A stretch of DNA of 64,000 nt from DATGPD01 sp041398565 (GCA_041398565.1 JAWKUN010000002.1:682001-746000), one strand, 5' to 3'; positions 1 through 9,396 are shown, counted from the stretch's first letter. Notes: generated by a model from the sequence alone, not told the origin. Numbers and translations are program-made.

Positions 1-609
1 GGCGTCGGCGAGCTTCGCGTCGAGCTCGCGCTCCAGCTCACTGCCGGGCTGGAAGTGCACCGAGTAGCGCAGCACCAGGAGACCGCGCTGGTAGGAATCG
101 ATCGCCTCGCCGAAGCGCCCGCTCTGCGCGGCCACGTCGCCGCTGGCCATGTCGGTGCGTGCCCGATCGCGGTCACGCTCGGCGGCGACGCGGTCGAGCA
201 GCACGCGGTCCTGGGTGATGCGTGCGGCGCCAGGCTTCTGGCCGCCGAGCAGGTCCTGCGCGGCGTACAGAATCTCGCGCGCGCGCTGGTTGCTCGGCTC
301 GAGGTCGAGCACCTGGCCGGCGATGCGCGCTGCGTCTTCCCAGAGCTTGAGGCTCAGCGCCTTCTCCGCCTCGGCGAGCGAGTCGCGGATGGTGAGAGCG
401 CGGCGCTGGTCCTGCACGTCTTGTCCCTGTCCACCTTGACCGCCTGAAGCGCTCGGCGACGACATCATCGTCGCAACGGGCTGACTGGCGTCGGGTGCGG
501 CCGGGCGATTGGGCGCTTCAGGCGTCTCGTCGCCTTGCATGGTGCAGGCGGCGAGGGCGGCTGCCAGCGGGACCAAGCGTCCGACGCGGAGGAAGGGCTG
601 GATGTTCAT
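1..609 (-). CDS. TPR-like lipoprotein, C-terminus beyond window edge
   Basis: The frame is still open at base 1, so only 203 N-terminal codons are visible. The protein opens with a lipoprotein signal: MNIQPFLRVGRL, a hydrophobic run, and a lipobox ending LAAC with the candidate lipidated Cys at residue 22. A Pro/Ser/Gln/Gly-rich linker follows (about 24-68). After that come helical stretches resembling tetratricopeptide repeats, for example around SLAEAEKALSLKLWEDAAR and SGRFGEAIDSYQRG. AGGA lies 8 bases before the ATG at 609, which supports this start. Planctomycete secretin-like proteins often begin with such a lipoprotein/TPR region, so the missing part could be a secretin, but that is only a guess. 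An envelope location is inferred from the lipobox. Confidence 0.7.
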   Translation of the reverse strand, partial: MNIQPFLRVGRLVPLAAALAACTMQGDETPEAPNRPAAPDASQPVATMMSSPSASGGQGGQGQDVQDQRRALTIRDSLAEAEKALSLKLWEDAARIAGQVLDLEPSNQRAREILYAAQDLLGGQKPGAARITQDRVLLDRVAAERDRDRARTDMASGDVAAQSGRFGEAIDSYQRGLLVLRYSVHFQPGSELERELDAKLADA

Positions 610-1110
610 TTGTGCGTTCCTGAGGCGAATGATCAGGAGTGAGCGAGCGGCGTCGAGGGGCGAGAAGCCGATCGTGAGGAGAGCAAGCCGAAGCGTCCGC
701 ATGGCAACCACTCCGGCGGGGCGTAGCGCGGCGGACGGTAGCGACGCCGCCAAACACGGTCAAGCAACAAGACCCCTATCGCAAGCCTGGTGGTGCGGGG
801 GACCTGGGTGCGTCGCGGTCGGCTCCGGCGGTCGCCGCGCGCCCGTTCCTCGTCCCTCGCGCGCGCTGCGCGTCGAGAGCGGACGGGCGCGCTCGCGTGG
901 CCGGGCGCCGCCCGCGCCCGGGTCGTGCGCCTACCCCGGCCCGGGGGACCAGTGGGCCGGGGACTACGGGCGTCTGGCGCGCCCAGTCCGCTTCGTGTGG
1001 GTGTGGATGCGCGAGCGACGCCGGAGCTGGGGGCCCACCACACAGCCAGCTTGTGGCCGGTGCCGGTCGAGCCGCGCCGGAGCGTGTCGAGTCCGCCATT
1101 GTCGCGTCCC
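610..1110. other. 501-bp gap, no gene recognised
   Basis: This stretch separates the edge lipoprotein from the uracil-DNA glycosylase gene; both are on the minus strand. Open frames exist on both strands but are Arg/Pro/Ala-rich with no recognisable domain, as expected of non-coding high-GC DNA. It presumably holds the promoter of the lipoprotein gene (near 610-700) and the 3' end of the glycosylase transcript. I see no tRNA-like sequence or clear terminator. Confidence 0.5.
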
Positions 1111-2037
1111 TCATTCGGGGCTGCCACGACCGGCCCGATCGGGCGGGCCCGGCGGCCGTTCGGGTCGACCGAGGATGCGGTTGACCCGCTTGACGTCTTC
1201 CCACGTCTCGACCTTCGCGGCCGGCTGGCGCAGGAGGTAGGCCGGATGCCAGGTCGCCACCACGCGGATGCCCTCGTAGGTCAGGTCGCGGCCGCGCAGC
1301 GCGCGCATCGGTAGCGAGGTGCCCAGCAGGTTGCTGCTGGCGACCCGACCCAGGCACACGATCACCTCCGGGTGGATCGCCCGCACCTGCTCGCGCAGGA
1401 ACGGGAGGCAAGCCGCGACTTCGTCGGGTTCCGGCTCGCGGTTCTCCGGCGGCCGGCACTTGTTGACGTTGGCGATGAACACGTCTTGGCGGCGCATGCC
1501 CATGCCGTTCTCGATGATGCGGTCGAGGAGTTGGCCAGCCGCGCCGACGAACGGCCGCCCTTGCTGGTCTTCGTGGAAGCCGGGGGCCTCGCCGATGAAC
1601 ATCACCCGCGCACGCGGATCGCCCTCGCCGAACACCACGTTCTTGCGCGTGCTGCACAGCTTGCACCGCTGGCAATCGCCGAGGCGCGCGCGCAGCTCGG
1701 CGAGGGCCACCGCCGGATCGGTGGGCGCTGGGGCGACCTTCGACCCGACGCCGGCCACGGTGCTCTCGGCGTCCACCAACTCGTCAGCTGGCTCGCCGTC
1801 GGTTGGCTCGCCGTCGCCCGGTCCGCCGACGACTGGATCGCCGACGAGCGGCGTGGCACGCGCACGGCTCGCCCCTGCAGGCTCCGGCACCACCGGCGCG
1901 ACGCCTTCCCCGGCCGGTGGGTCGGGGGGGGGGGCGGCTGGCAAGGCGAGGGCGCCCGGGGCGGTCAGGGGCATGTCGCCGCCGTAGCTCTCGGCGGCAT
2001 GCTCGAGCCAGAGGCGGAGGTCGCGCGCGCCCATCAC
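1111..2037 (-). CDS. Family 4 uracil-DNA glycosylase (Fe-S type)
   Basis: Removes uracil from DNA as the first step of base excision repair. The catalytic domain covers about residues 115-300. It shows the family 4 motif [15 protein letters not shown] near 149-163 and HPAYLLR near 263. Four cysteines fit the Fe-S cluster ligands: C-x2-C in the DCQRC segment, then one in NKCRPP 69 residues later and one in AACLPF another 16 on. This spacing matches Thermus-type UDGa. A Pro/Asp/Gly-rich tail of about 100 residues precedes the domain and is longer than in typical family members of about 200 residues. The start is the upstream ATG of a doublet (MMGARD); a downstream start is possible. It stands alone, with no coupled neighbour. 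Confidence 0.92.
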   Translation of the reverse strand: MMGARDLRLWLEHAAESYGGDMPLTAPGALALPAAPPPDPPAGEGVAPVVPEPAGASRARATPLVGDPVVGGPGDGEPTDGEPADELVDAESTVAGVGSKVAPAPTDPAVALAELRARLGDCQRCKLCSTRKNVVFGEGDPRARVMFIGEAPGFHEDQQGRPFVGAAGQLLDRIIENGMGMRRQDVFIANVNKCRPPENREPEPDEVAACLPFLREQVRAIHPEVIVCLGRVASSNLLGTSLPMRALRGRDLTYEGIRVVATWHPAYLLRQPAAKVETWEDVKRVNRILGRPERPPGPPDRAGRGSPE

Positions 2038-2092
2038 GTAGGACGCATACCACGGCGCGGGCGCGCGTGCACGCGCCCGCAGAGCGTCGTGG

Positions 2093-3118
2093 TCAGAACG
2101 TCCAGCCGACCGACACGTTGACGTTGTGGTCGAGGCGTTCGTTGCCGGTCGCGGGCGTGTTGTCGTAGAGCAGGATCCACTGCAGCTGCGTGACCATGCT
2201 CTCGCTGAGCTTGGCCTGCAGGCGCGAATCCTTGCGCACGAACACGTCCCCGACTTCCTCGAGGCTCATGAACGCCTCGGTGAACTGCAGGAAGCGCAGG
2301 GTGTCGGTGATGTCCCACTGCAGGGTGTAGGCGCCGCGGCCCGTGATCGTTTCCGACGTGGGGTCGCTGGTGCGGTAGTCCTCGTACAGGTAGGCAGGGC
2401 CGACTTCGAGACCGAGCTTGAAGCACTCGCCGTCGAACAGCTGGTGACCGATACCGCCACCGACCGTCAGGCGCAGGGACAGGTTGGCCTTGTAGTCGCC
2501 TTCGGCGCTCACGTTGCCCCACACGTACCAGCGCGGCGCGATGAAGTAGTCGTACTTCATGCCGCCGTAGGTGCGGCGCTGGCTCAGGTTCCACATGCTC
2601 GGACCGACCTTGTCCTGGGCGTAGTCCCAGCGTCCACGGACGGTGAGGCGATCGTCCTCGGTGCGCCGCTCGGCGTCCGCGCCGGCGTTGACGGCGCGGC
2701 GCTCGGTGTTGCCGCTGAGGAAGACCCCGCCGATGTTGACGCCGCCCGTCCACTTGGCCCCGGACTCGTCGGGGTTGAGCTGCGACAGTTGGTCGAGAGC
2801 CAGCGGGCCGCTCGGCGCCCCGGCGGCGTCCGACAGCACCAGGCGGCCGCTCTCCAGGCCCTGGATGCGCCGGCGCAGGCGTTCGCCCGTGGTGGTGAGG
2901 AGGGTGATCTCGCCGCCGCTGGACAGGTTGGCGACCTTGTCGAAGGGAACGACCACGTCACCCAGGGCTTCGTTCGCCAGGGTGAGCTTGCCATCCATCA
3001 TGTTCTTGATGGTGCCGGTCAGTTCGTTGCCGTTCTGGAGGCGCACCGTGTCCTGGGCGTGGGCGGTGACCGCGAGCCCGAGGGCGATGGCCAAGTGCAG
3101 GAAGGGAATCTGTCTCAT
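2093..3118 (-). CDS. Secreted DUF481-type beta-barrel protein
   Basis: A 341-residue protein with a clear Sec signal peptide ([22 protein letters not shown], cleavage after AHA). Residues about 25-110 form a small N-terminal domain with [11 protein letters not shown] and [10 protein letters not shown], like the polysaccharide/SH3-like segment often preceding DUF481. The rest is built of alternating beta strands rich in Trp, Tyr and Gly ([32 protein letters not shown]) and ends in VSVGWTF, an aromatic C-terminus typical of outer-membrane barrels. DUF481 proteins are predicted outer-membrane proteins of unknown function ('salt-induced outer membrane protein YdiY' type). The ATG at 3118 was preferred over an upstream in-frame start at 3214 because it places the signal peptide at the N-terminus. 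Confidence 0.8.
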   Translation of the reverse strand: MRQIPFLHLAIALGLAVTAHAQDTVRLQNGNELTGTIKNMMDGKLTLANEALGDVVVPFDKVANLSSGGEITLLTTTGERLRRRIQGLESGRLVLSDAAGAPSGPLALDQLSQLNPDESGAKWTGGVNIGGVFLSGNTERRAVNAGADAERRTEDDRLTVRGRWDYAQDKVGPSMWNLSQRRTYGGMKYDYFIAPRWYVWGNVSAEGDYKANLSLRLTVGGGIGHQLFDGECFKLGLEVGPAYLYEDYRTSDPTSETITGRGAYTLQWDITDTLRFLQFTEAFMSLEEVGDVFVRKDSRLQAKLSESMVTQLQWILLYDNTPATGNERLDHNVNVSVGWTF

Positions 3119-3348
3119 GGTTCGTGGGGCGCCGCTCGAGACGCGGCGCGGCGAAATAAGGGATTCTCCTGACGACGCGAAGTCAAGCCGATTCCGGCAC
3201 GTGCGTCGGCGCACCGCGGCGTCGAACTGCGTCTGTCGGTTTTGAAAGTGGAAACGAGGCGTTCGATTTGCTTTGAAACCGGGACCGCGTCCCGCGGCCG
3301 CGCGCGCCCGCCCCCGCGCGCCCCCTGTTGTCTCCGGCCCCGATTGCG

Positions 3349-6081
3349 ATGCCGCTCGCGCGTTTGCCTGCGCTCGTCGTCCTTCTCGTGCTCGGCGTGC
3401 TCGTCTACGGCCCGCCCGCGTTGCACGCGCAGCACCTCAACTTCGACGACCCGTTCTTCTTCGGGCCGGCCAGCGCCTTCGCGTCGGACGGCCTGGGCCG
3501 GATCCTCGACCCACGGCAGACGATCGCCAACGCCTACCTGCCGGTCGCGCACCTGACCCTCTACTTCGACTGGCTCCTCGGCGGCAGCGACGCACCGGCC
3601 ATCCCGCGCCTGCACTCGATGTTGTGGCACGTGGCAGTGGCGTTCGCCCTGGCGCGCCTCCTCGGCCGGCTGTCGTTGCCAGCCGCTCCCGCGGTGGCGG
3701 CGGCGGCGCTGTTCCTGGTGCATCCGGCGCTGGTCGAGTCCGTGGCTTGGAGCAGCAGCCGCAAGGACCTCGTGTCGGGCTTCTTCGCCATCCTCTGTCT
3801 CAGTGCGTGCATCGACCACGCGCGGCAGCCGACCCGGCGCCGCCTGTGGCTCGCCGCGGTCTGGGCAGGCCTGGCGATGTATGCCAAGGCGACGGCCGTG
3901 GTATTGGCGCCCCTCGCCGCGCTCCTGGTGTGGTGGACGCCCGCACGTCGGGCAGGCGCCTGGCGTGCCGTGCTTGTCGTAGCCGTGGTCGTCGCACTCG
4001 CTGCATGGCACCACGCCGCGCTCGCAGCGCGCGAGGGAACCCTGGCGGGCAGCATCGATGCGGGGCTCGGCGCCCGCGCGGCGCAGGTGCCCGGCGCCTA
4101 CGCGCACTACCTCGGCAAGCTGGTCTGGCCTCTCGACCTCGATGTCCTCTATCCGGAGGTCCTGACGCTGGAGTCGTTCGCGCGGAAGGCCCTGTCGGCG
4201 TCCGCGCTCCTGCTGTCGGTGGCGGTCGCGGCCTTGGTGGCGTTGCGGGCGCCTCGCTGGCGTCTCGCCGGACTGGGTCTGCTCGCCGTGCTGGCGGCAC
4301 TCGCACCCTTCAACACGGCGGTGCCTGCGTCTTCGATCGCCGCCGCCGACCGCTACCTGTACCTCGTGGTGCCTTGGGCGGTGCTGGCGCTCGCGGCGGC
4401 GAGCGCGCGGCTGGCGGTGCCCGTGTGCACCGGGCTGGCGGTGGCTTGCGCCTTCCTCACCCTGGGGCGGGTGCCGGCTTTCGCCAGCAGCGCGGCGTTG
4501 TGGCGGGCCAGTCTGGCACGCGACGAGCGCAACGCTGTCGCCTGCCTCAACCTGACCCTCACGCCGGAGGTGGCGGGCGATCGGCAGGAAGTGCGTCGGC
4601 TGCTCGAGCAGGCGGTCGAGTGGGCCCGCTACCCGCAGCATCGGCTGCGCGCCGAGAGCGCGTTGTCGAGCCTGGCCTGGCAGGACGGCCGGCGCGAGGC
4701 GGCGGTGCGCCACGCCGGCGAGGCCCTCGCGGCAGCGCGCGCGCTCCCCGACGGCGACGGCGCCCGCCACGAACGGGTGCGCCTCAGCCTGCGGGCTGCG
4801 GTGATGGCGCAAACCTCGGGCCACCCCGAGCAGGCGGCCACTCTGGCGCAGGACGCGCTCACGCTCGAGCCCGAGCATCCCGCGGTGCTCGCCTACCTCG
4901 CGTCGAGCATGCTGCGCGCCGCGCACGATGCGCACGGCAAGCTCCTACCCGACGCCACGACCACGCGCCGCGAGGCGTTCCGGTTGCTCGACCTCGCCAC
5001 CGCGCGGGACGCGACGGCAGTCGATCCCTACGTGGTGCGCGGCCAGTGGCTGGCGGCGTTCGGCGAGAACCTCGGGGCGCTCAAGGCCTACGACGATGCG
5101 CTGGCGCGCGACCCCGGACACGCCGATGCGCACCACGGCAAGGTCGACCTGCTGCTCGCCCAGGAGCTCTTTTCGGCCGCCGAGGCGGCCGCGCGTGCTG
5201 CCATCGCCGCGCACGTCGACGACGCGAATCTGCTCAGCAAGCTGGGCATGGCACTCGCCGGCCAGCGCAAGTTCGACGAGGCCCGCGGCTTCTACGAGGC
5301 GTACCTGCGCCTGCGTCCGGCCGATGCCGACGTGCGCCGGCTGTTGGCCGCGGTGCTGGTTCTGCAGACCCGGCCGTTGCTGTTCCAGCTGCCGCCCGAG
5401 CAGCTCGAGCCGCGAGCCGAGCGCATCCGCGAGCTCGATCCACGCAATCCCGCCGGAGCCCTGGTGCTCGCCGTGGCGCGTCGCCTGCAGCGTCGCCTGC
5501 AGGAGGCGTTGGTCTTGCTGGAGGGTGTCCGCGACGAGCTGAAGGACGAGCCCGACGTGATCCGCCTCCTGGCCGAGACGCACCGCGACCTCGGCTACCA
5601 GTTGCTGCTCACCGGCAAGGAGCGCGCGCGAGCCGTCGATCACTTCGTCGCCTTCGCGCGCCTCGCTCCGGCCGACGTGTCGACCGACGCCGTGCACACC
5701 TTGCTCGAGCAGGAGTGCGTACGCCAGGAGGACGAGGGCGTACTCGCATTCGGCGACGATCGACTGGACGACGCCGAGGCCAAGTTCCGCCGCTGCCTCG
5801 AGATCCTGCCGGGCAGGGCGTGGACCAAGTACCAGCTCGGCCTGACGCTGCTCAAGAAGGGCGGCGACCACGTGCCCCAGGCGCTCGATCTGTTCCGTGC
5901 CGCCGAGAGCGGTCTGCGCGCCGAGGGGCACGATTGTGGCCTGGCGGTGCTCTACCAGGTCTTGGCGTTGCAGCAGCTGGGCAAGGAAGGCGACGCCAGC
6001 GAGACGGCGCGCGCGTTCGTGGCGCAGGCCGAGAACCGCGACAGTGCGGCGTTCGCGCGCATCGAGGCGCTGGCCCGCTGA
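3349..6081 (+). CDS. TMTC-like polytopic membrane protein with C-terminal TPR region
   Basis: About 910 residues. The first ~420 contain roughly ten hydrophobic segments. An NFDDPFFF motif soon after the first one recalls the catalytic acidic loop of GT-C glycosyltransferases and of TMTC-type O-mannosyltransferases; HPALVESVAWSSSRKDL matches the same group. The remainder is a long soluble TPR-like array with Ala/Leu/Arg helices and repeated YQLGLTLLKKG-type units. Proteins of this layout are common in Planctomycetes and are thought to transfer sugars to exported proteins; the substrate here is unknown. ATG 3349 (MPLARLPALVVL) is chosen; an in-frame TTG at 3328 would add seven residues. An exact 56-bp copy of bases 5597-5652 lies after the stop (see 6188-6243). 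Confidence 0.75.
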   Translation: MPLARLPALVVLLVLGVLVYGPPALHAQHLNFDDPFFFGPASAFASDGLGRILDPRQTIANAYLPVAHLTLYFDWLLGGSDAPAIPRLHSMLWHVAVAFALARLLGRLSLPAAPAVAAAALFLVHPALVESVAWSSSRKDLVSGFFAILCLSACIDHARQPTRRRLWLAAVWAGLAMYAKATAVVLAPLAALLVWWTPARRAGAWRAVLVVAVVVALAAWHHAALAAREGTLAGSIDAGLGARAAQVPGAYAHYLGKLVWPLDLDVLYPEVLTLESFARKALSASALLLSVAVAALVALRAPRWRLAGLGLLAVLAALAPFNTAVPASSIAAADRYLYLVVPWAVLALAAASARLAVPVCTGLAVACAFLTLGRVPAFASSAALWRASLARDERNAVACLNLTLTPEVAGDRQEVRRLLEQAVEWARYPQHRLRAESALSSLAWQDGRREAAVRHAGEALAAARALPDGDGARHERVRLSLRAAVMAQTSGHPEQAATLAQDALTLEPEHPAVLAYLASSMLRAAHDAHGKLLPDATTTRREAFRLLDLATARDATAVDPYVVRGQWLAAFGENLGALKAYDDALARDPGHADAHHGKVDLLLAQELFSAAEAAARAAIAAHVDDANLLSKLGMALAGQRKFDEARGFYEAYLRLRPADADVRRLLAAVLVLQTRPLLFQLPPEQLEPRAERIRELDPRNPAGALVLAVARRLQRRLQEALVLLEGVRDELKDEPDVIRLLAETHRDLGYQLLLTGKERARAVDHFVAFARLAPADVSTDAVHTLLEQECVRQEDEGVLAFGDDRLDDAEAKFRRCLEILPGRAWTKYQLGLTLLKKGGDHVPQALDLFRAAESGLRAEGHDCGLAVLYQVLALQQLGKEGDASETARAFVAQAENRDSAAFARIEALAR

Positions 6082-6187
6082 GCTGCAAGGGCTGCGAATC
6101 GTCGCGGCGGGCGCGAATTCGGCGGTGTTGTTCCGTTGCCACAGAGCTGACCAGGCCACGCCCGAGCAGCCCTGGAAGCTCCAAGCA

Positions 6188-6243
6188 ACCAGTTGCTGCT
6201 CACCGGCAAGGAGCGCGCGCGAGCCGTCGATCACTTCGTCGCC
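6188..6243 (+). repeat. Exact 56-bp copy of an internal segment of the upstream gene
   Basis: Bases 6188-6243 are identical to bases 5597-5652 inside the TPR coding region (both run from accagttgctg to cgtcgcc). Identity stops abruptly on both sides. The copy sits in non-coding DNA 107 bp after the stop codon, in direct orientation, 591 bp from its source. It could not encode anything useful alone. I infer a recent segmental duplication, since no substitutions have accumulated. Confidence 0.95.
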
Positions 6244-6252
6244 CGGCCGCGC

Positions 6253-6288
6253 TGGGAGCCCGAGAAGAACTCATGATACGGGCTCTCA
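6253..6288. repeat. Inverted repeat, 10-bp arms with one mismatch
   Basis: tgggagcccg at 6253-6262 pairs with cgggctctca at 6279-6288, leaving a 16-base loop. It is the first of three hairpins between two convergent genes. The gagcccg/cgggctc core resembles the arms of the repeat family at 41717-42105. Confidence 0.6.
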
Positions 6289-6299
6289 GATTGCCCCCG

Positions 6300-6355
6300 G
6301 TGGCCGCATCCGCGGCCACGCAGAGAGTGAGAAACCGATTGTTTCTCACTCTCTG
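6300..6355. terminator. Two adjacent perfect hairpins, probable bidirectional terminator
   Basis: The first hairpin has arms gtggccgc (6300-6307) and gcggccac (6312-6319) with a 4-base loop. The second has 15-bp perfectly complementary arms cagagagtgagaaac (6321-6335) and gtttctcactctctg (6341-6355) with loop cgatt. They lie between the stops of two convergent genes (6081 on plus, 6427 on minus). The second is AT-richer than its surroundings. There is no long T-run, so this is not a textbook intrinsic terminator; position and symmetry are the argument. Confidence 0.55.
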
Positions 6356-6429
6356 ACGGTAGCTGCGAGCCGACTTCGGCGTCGTGCCGAACTTGCTGGC
6401 GGTCGCGACCGCGAGCCCGTCGGGCTTCA
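6356..6429 (-). repeat. Diverged minus-strand copy of the stop-codon-linked repeat family
   Basis: Read on the minus strand, the element begins at the TGA of the MBOAT gene (6427-6429). It then gives agcccgacgggctcgcgg, followed by the 14-bp palindrome gcggtcgcgaccgc (6399-6412) and ccagcaag. This matches the 5' half of the tandem units at 41717-42105, with the inner hairpin loop reduced to zero. Further on, the aatcggtttctcac stretch of the adjacent hairpin matches the aatcggttctcac stretch of those units. Homology is judged by eye. Confidence 0.6.
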
Positions 6430-7866
6430 GAACCGGAAGTAGATGAAGGGATTGTGGCTCGAGTTGACGACCGCGAGGCAGGCGACCACCAGGGCGAGCA
6501 GTGTGACCGGCACCGACACGGGCCAGCCCGCTCCTGCTTGGGCGAGGCGCACGGCGCGGCGCTCGAAATCGGCGTACAGGTTCGACCACGGCAGGAACGA
6601 GGCCACGGCGGCGATCGTCAGCAGCGCCCACGTCTGAGTGTCGAGCGGCACGCGTGCGGCCAGCGTGGTCTCGTACCAGTGGGGGCCGCCGCCGGTGAAC
6701 ATGCGCCGCAGCATCGACCACGCCTGGGGCAGGGTCTCCGACCGGAAGATCACCCAGCTCACCATGACCAGGAACACCATCTTGATGCGCAGCAGGAGCC
6801 GCGGCACGCGTCGAGCGATGTCGAGCCAGCCCATCTTGTCGAGGGTCAGGAAGAGGCCCTGGTAGGCGCCCCAGAGCACGAACGTCCACGCGGCGCCGTG
6901 CCACAAGCCGGACACCAAGAACACGATCCACAGGTTGGCGTACGCGCGCGCCGGGCTCACGCGGTTGCCGCCGAGCGGGATGTACAAGTACTCGCGCATG
7001 AAGTTCGACAGCGAGATGTGCCAGCGCCGCCAGAACTCGGTGAAGGTGGTCGCGGTGTAGGGGCGCTCGAAGTTCTCGAGGAACTCGAAGCCGAGCATGC
7101 GGCCGAGCCCGATCGCCATGTCGGAGTAGCCGGAGAAGTCGAAGTAGATCTGGAAGTAGTAGGCGACCGCGGCGAGCCACGCGAAGCCGGTGGACACGTC
7201 GCTGACCGGGTGTGCGTACACCGGGTCGCACAGGCTGGCCATCGGATTGGCGATCAGCGCCTTCTTGGCGAGGCCGAGGGTGAAGCGCTCCACGCCGTGC
7301 CAGAAGCGCCGCGCGTCGACGATGCGGTGGCGGATCTGCTGGTCGATGTCGTGGTAGCGCACGATCGGACCCGCGATCAGCTGCGGGAAGAGGGCCACGT
7401 ACAGCAGGTAGTCGCCGTAGTGACGGGCCGGGCTGGCGCGGCCGCGGTACACGTCGACGACGTAGCTGATCTTCTGGAAGGTGAAGAAGCTGATGCCGAT
7501 GGGGAGCGCCACCCTCTCCCACGTCAACGGCGCGCCTCCCAGCGCTTGCACCAGCGCGTCGACCTGCTCGACCAGGAAGTTGGCGTACTTGAAGTAGACG
7601 AGCAGGCCGAGATTGGCGGTGATGTCGACGCCGACGAGCCACTTGCGCACGCGGTCGTCGCGGCTGGCCGCGACGCGGCGACTGATCCAATCGTCGACCA
7701 TGGTGCTGCCGAGCAGCACGAACACGAACAGCGGCGCGCCCCAGGCGTAGAAGTACAAGCTGCCGGCGAGGGCGACCGAGTTGCGCAGGCGCCGTGGCGA
7801 CACGAAGTAGCAGGTCAGCAGGAGCGGCAGGAACCAGAACAGGAAGTAGGCGGAGCTGAAGACCAC
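6427..7866 (-). CDS. MBOAT-family O-acyltransferase (AlgI-like)
   Basis: A 479-residue polytopic membrane protein with about ten hydrophobic segments. It carries the diagnostic membrane-bound O-acyltransferase signatures: FTEFWRRWHISLSNFMREYLY near 280-300, and SGLWHGAAWTFVLWGAYQG near 317-336 with the presumed catalytic His in WHGAAW. YFQIYFDFSGYSDMAIGLGR is also typical of AlgI/DltB relatives. Such proteins move acetyl groups across the membrane onto alginate, cellulose or other exopolysaccharides. They work with a periplasmic AlgJ/AlgX partner, which is the divergent gene starting at about 8083. The ATG at 7866 gives a hydrophobic N-terminus (MVFSSAYFLFWFLPLLL). The polymer acetylated is unknown; no polymerase gene is in the window. 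Confidence 0.93.
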   Translation of the reverse strand: MVFSSAYFLFWFLPLLLTCYFVSPRRLRNSVALAGSLYFYAWGAPLFVFVLLGSTMVDDWISRRVAASRDDRVRKWLVGVDITANLGLLVYFKYANFLVEQVDALVQALGGAPLTWERVALPIGISFFTFQKISYVVDVYRGRASPARHYGDYLLYVALFPQLIAGPIVRYHDIDQQIRHRIVDARRFWHGVERFTLGLAKKALIANPMASLCDPVYAHPVSDVSTGFAWLAAVAYYFQIYFDFSGYSDMAIGLGRMLGFEFLENFERPYTATTFTEFWRRWHISLSNFMREYLYIPLGGNRVSPARAYANLWIVFLVSGLWHGAAWTFVLWGAYQGLFLTLDKMGWLDIARRVPRLLLRIKMVFLVMVSWVIFRSETLPQAWSMLRRMFTGGGPHWYETTLAARVPLDTQTWALLTIAAVASFLPWSNLYADFERRAVRLAQAGAGWPVSVPVTLLALVVACLAVVNSSHNPFIYFRF

Positions 7867-8082
7867 GGTGGCTGGACGCGGCAGGTTCCCGGCGCCCTCG
7901 GCTGAGAGTGCTGGTGCGAGTGCTGCGAATCCTGGGCGTCGCGCGTGGAATCTGCCATCCCCGTGTCACGCAAGCGTGCGGGAATCGCGTGCCTCGAGCA
8001 GCACGGGAAGCCCCGACGACAGAGCGACCTGCGGCCCCGCTGGTCGGCGCGTCGCGCCGACGGTTCCCTTGGTTGCGGCCGC

Positions 8083-9396
8083 ATGCCGCCAATCCCGGGT
8101 CGGCTATGCTCCGGAAGCGTGTCGCTCGTCGCCAAGCTCGGTCGCCCAGCCAGGCAGGCAGCCGGGATCGTGTTCGTCAGCCTGCTGTGGTTGCCCACCT
8201 TGCAGGGCTACACCGGCTTGGTGCAGACCGAGAAGCTCGGCGGCGTCGAGGAGCCCGCCGAGGCCGTGGCCCTGTCGTGGACCACGTGGTCGGACGGTTC
8301 GTGGCAAGCGTCCTACGAGCATCGCTTCGATCATCGGCTCGGGTTGCGTGACTGGATGGTGCGCCTGGACAACGAGGCGCGTCTGCGCGCGTTCGGCGTG
8401 GCCAAGCGGCCGGTGCTGCGTGGCCCCGGCGACTGGCTGGTCGAGGAAGGCTACCTGCCGTCGACGGCCTTGGTGCGGTTGCGCGGCGAGGCCGCCCGCC
8501 TGCTGGCCACGTGTGCGCAGTTGCGCGTGCTGCAGGAGGTGCTCGCGAGCCGCGGCATCGCCCTGACCGTGCTGATCTCGCCCAACAAGGTGTTCACCGT
8601 CCCCGAACGGCTGCCGGCCGCGCAGGCCATGGCCCTGGCGGCGCTCGCCGGCCGGCCGAAGCAGTACGACGTCTTCTTGCGCGGCCTGCGAGCCACGGGC
8701 GTCCGCGTCGTGGACTGCGTCGCCTTCGCGCGCCATCTGGTGGCGACCGAACCGCCCGCCATGCCGCCGATGTTCGTGGCCAGCGGCATCCACTGGACCA
8801 ACTACGGTGCGGCGCGGTGCGCGATCCACCTGCTCGACGAGCTGGAACGCACGGCGGGGCTCGACGTCAGAAACCTCGCCGTCGCTGCGATCGACCCCGG
8901 CGCGCCCGACGGTGGCGAGATGGACATGGCACACCTCGCCAACGTCGTCGACACCACGCGCTGGCGCACGCCGCTCGGGCAACCGGTCGTCGCGTTGCGC
9001 CCCGGCGACCAGGGGCGCACGGTGGCGATGCTGATGGTCGGCACGAGCTTCCTGTGGGGGCTGACGAGCACGCTCAAGCTGCACGCGGTCGCGGATCCGC
9101 TGAGCGTGTACTACTACGACCGCACCAGGACGGACTTCGTCGGCGGCGACAGCAGGCCACCGATCTCGCTCGAGCGCACCGCCGACGAGGTCCTGCGTGA
9201 GCTGCCGCGCTACGATGTGGTGGTCATCGAGGCCAGCGAAGGCGCGTTGCTCGACTTGGGCAACGGCTTCATCGAGCGGGTGCTGCGGGCGTTCGATGTC
9301 GAGCCGGACTCCACCTTGGGGCTGTTCGGCTACGGGGAGGTCCCGCCGCTGCCGTCGGTGCTCGAGGGCCTGCTCGACTGGGGGGACTTGCGTTAG
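8083..9396 (+). CDS. AlgX/AlgJ-like acetyltransferase-fold protein
   Basis: About 437 residues with one N-terminal hydrophobic anchor (AAGIVFVSLLWLPTLQ) and then a soluble domain. It resembles the SGNH-hydrolase-like domain of AlgJ/AlgX: LRDWMVRLDNEARLRAFG (the usual N-terminal pattern), SGIHWTNYGA near 235 at the place of the catalytic DxHW motif, and MVGTSFLW near 320 at the place of the catalytic Ser block. The Asp of DxHW is Gly here, so activity is uncertain. It is divergent from the MBOAT gene, so the two probably act together in exopolysaccharide acetylation. The start is unclear: ATG 8083 is used, GTG 8119 is equally possible, and a GTG at 7945 would add a non-hydrophobic leader. Confidence 0.78.
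   Translation: MPPIPGRLCSGSVSLVAKLGRPARQAAGIVFVSLLWLPTLQGYTGLVQTEKLGGVEEPAEAVALSWTTWSDGSWQASYEHRFDHRLGLRDWMVRLDNEARLRAFGVAKRPVLRGPGDWLVEEGYLPSTALVRLRGEAARLLATCAQLRVLQEVLASRGIALTVLISPNKVFTVPERLPAAQAMALAALAGRPKQYDVFLRGLRATGVRVVDCVAFARHLVATEPPAMPPMFVASGIHWTNYGAARCAIHLLDELERTAGLDVRNLAVAAIDPGAPDGGEMDMAHLANVVDTTRWRTPLGQPVVALRPGDQGRTVAMLMVGTSFLWGLTSTLKLHAVADPLSVYYYDRTRTDFVGGDSRPPISLERTADEVLRELPRYDVVVIEASEGALLDLGNGFIERVLRAFDVEPDSTLGLFGYGEVPPLPSVLEGLLDWGDLR

Noticed and set aside
7945..8082. N-terminal extension of the AlgX-like protein from GTG 7945
   Set aside because: The extra 46 residues are Arg/Cys-rich and would bury the hydrophobic anchor inside the protein.
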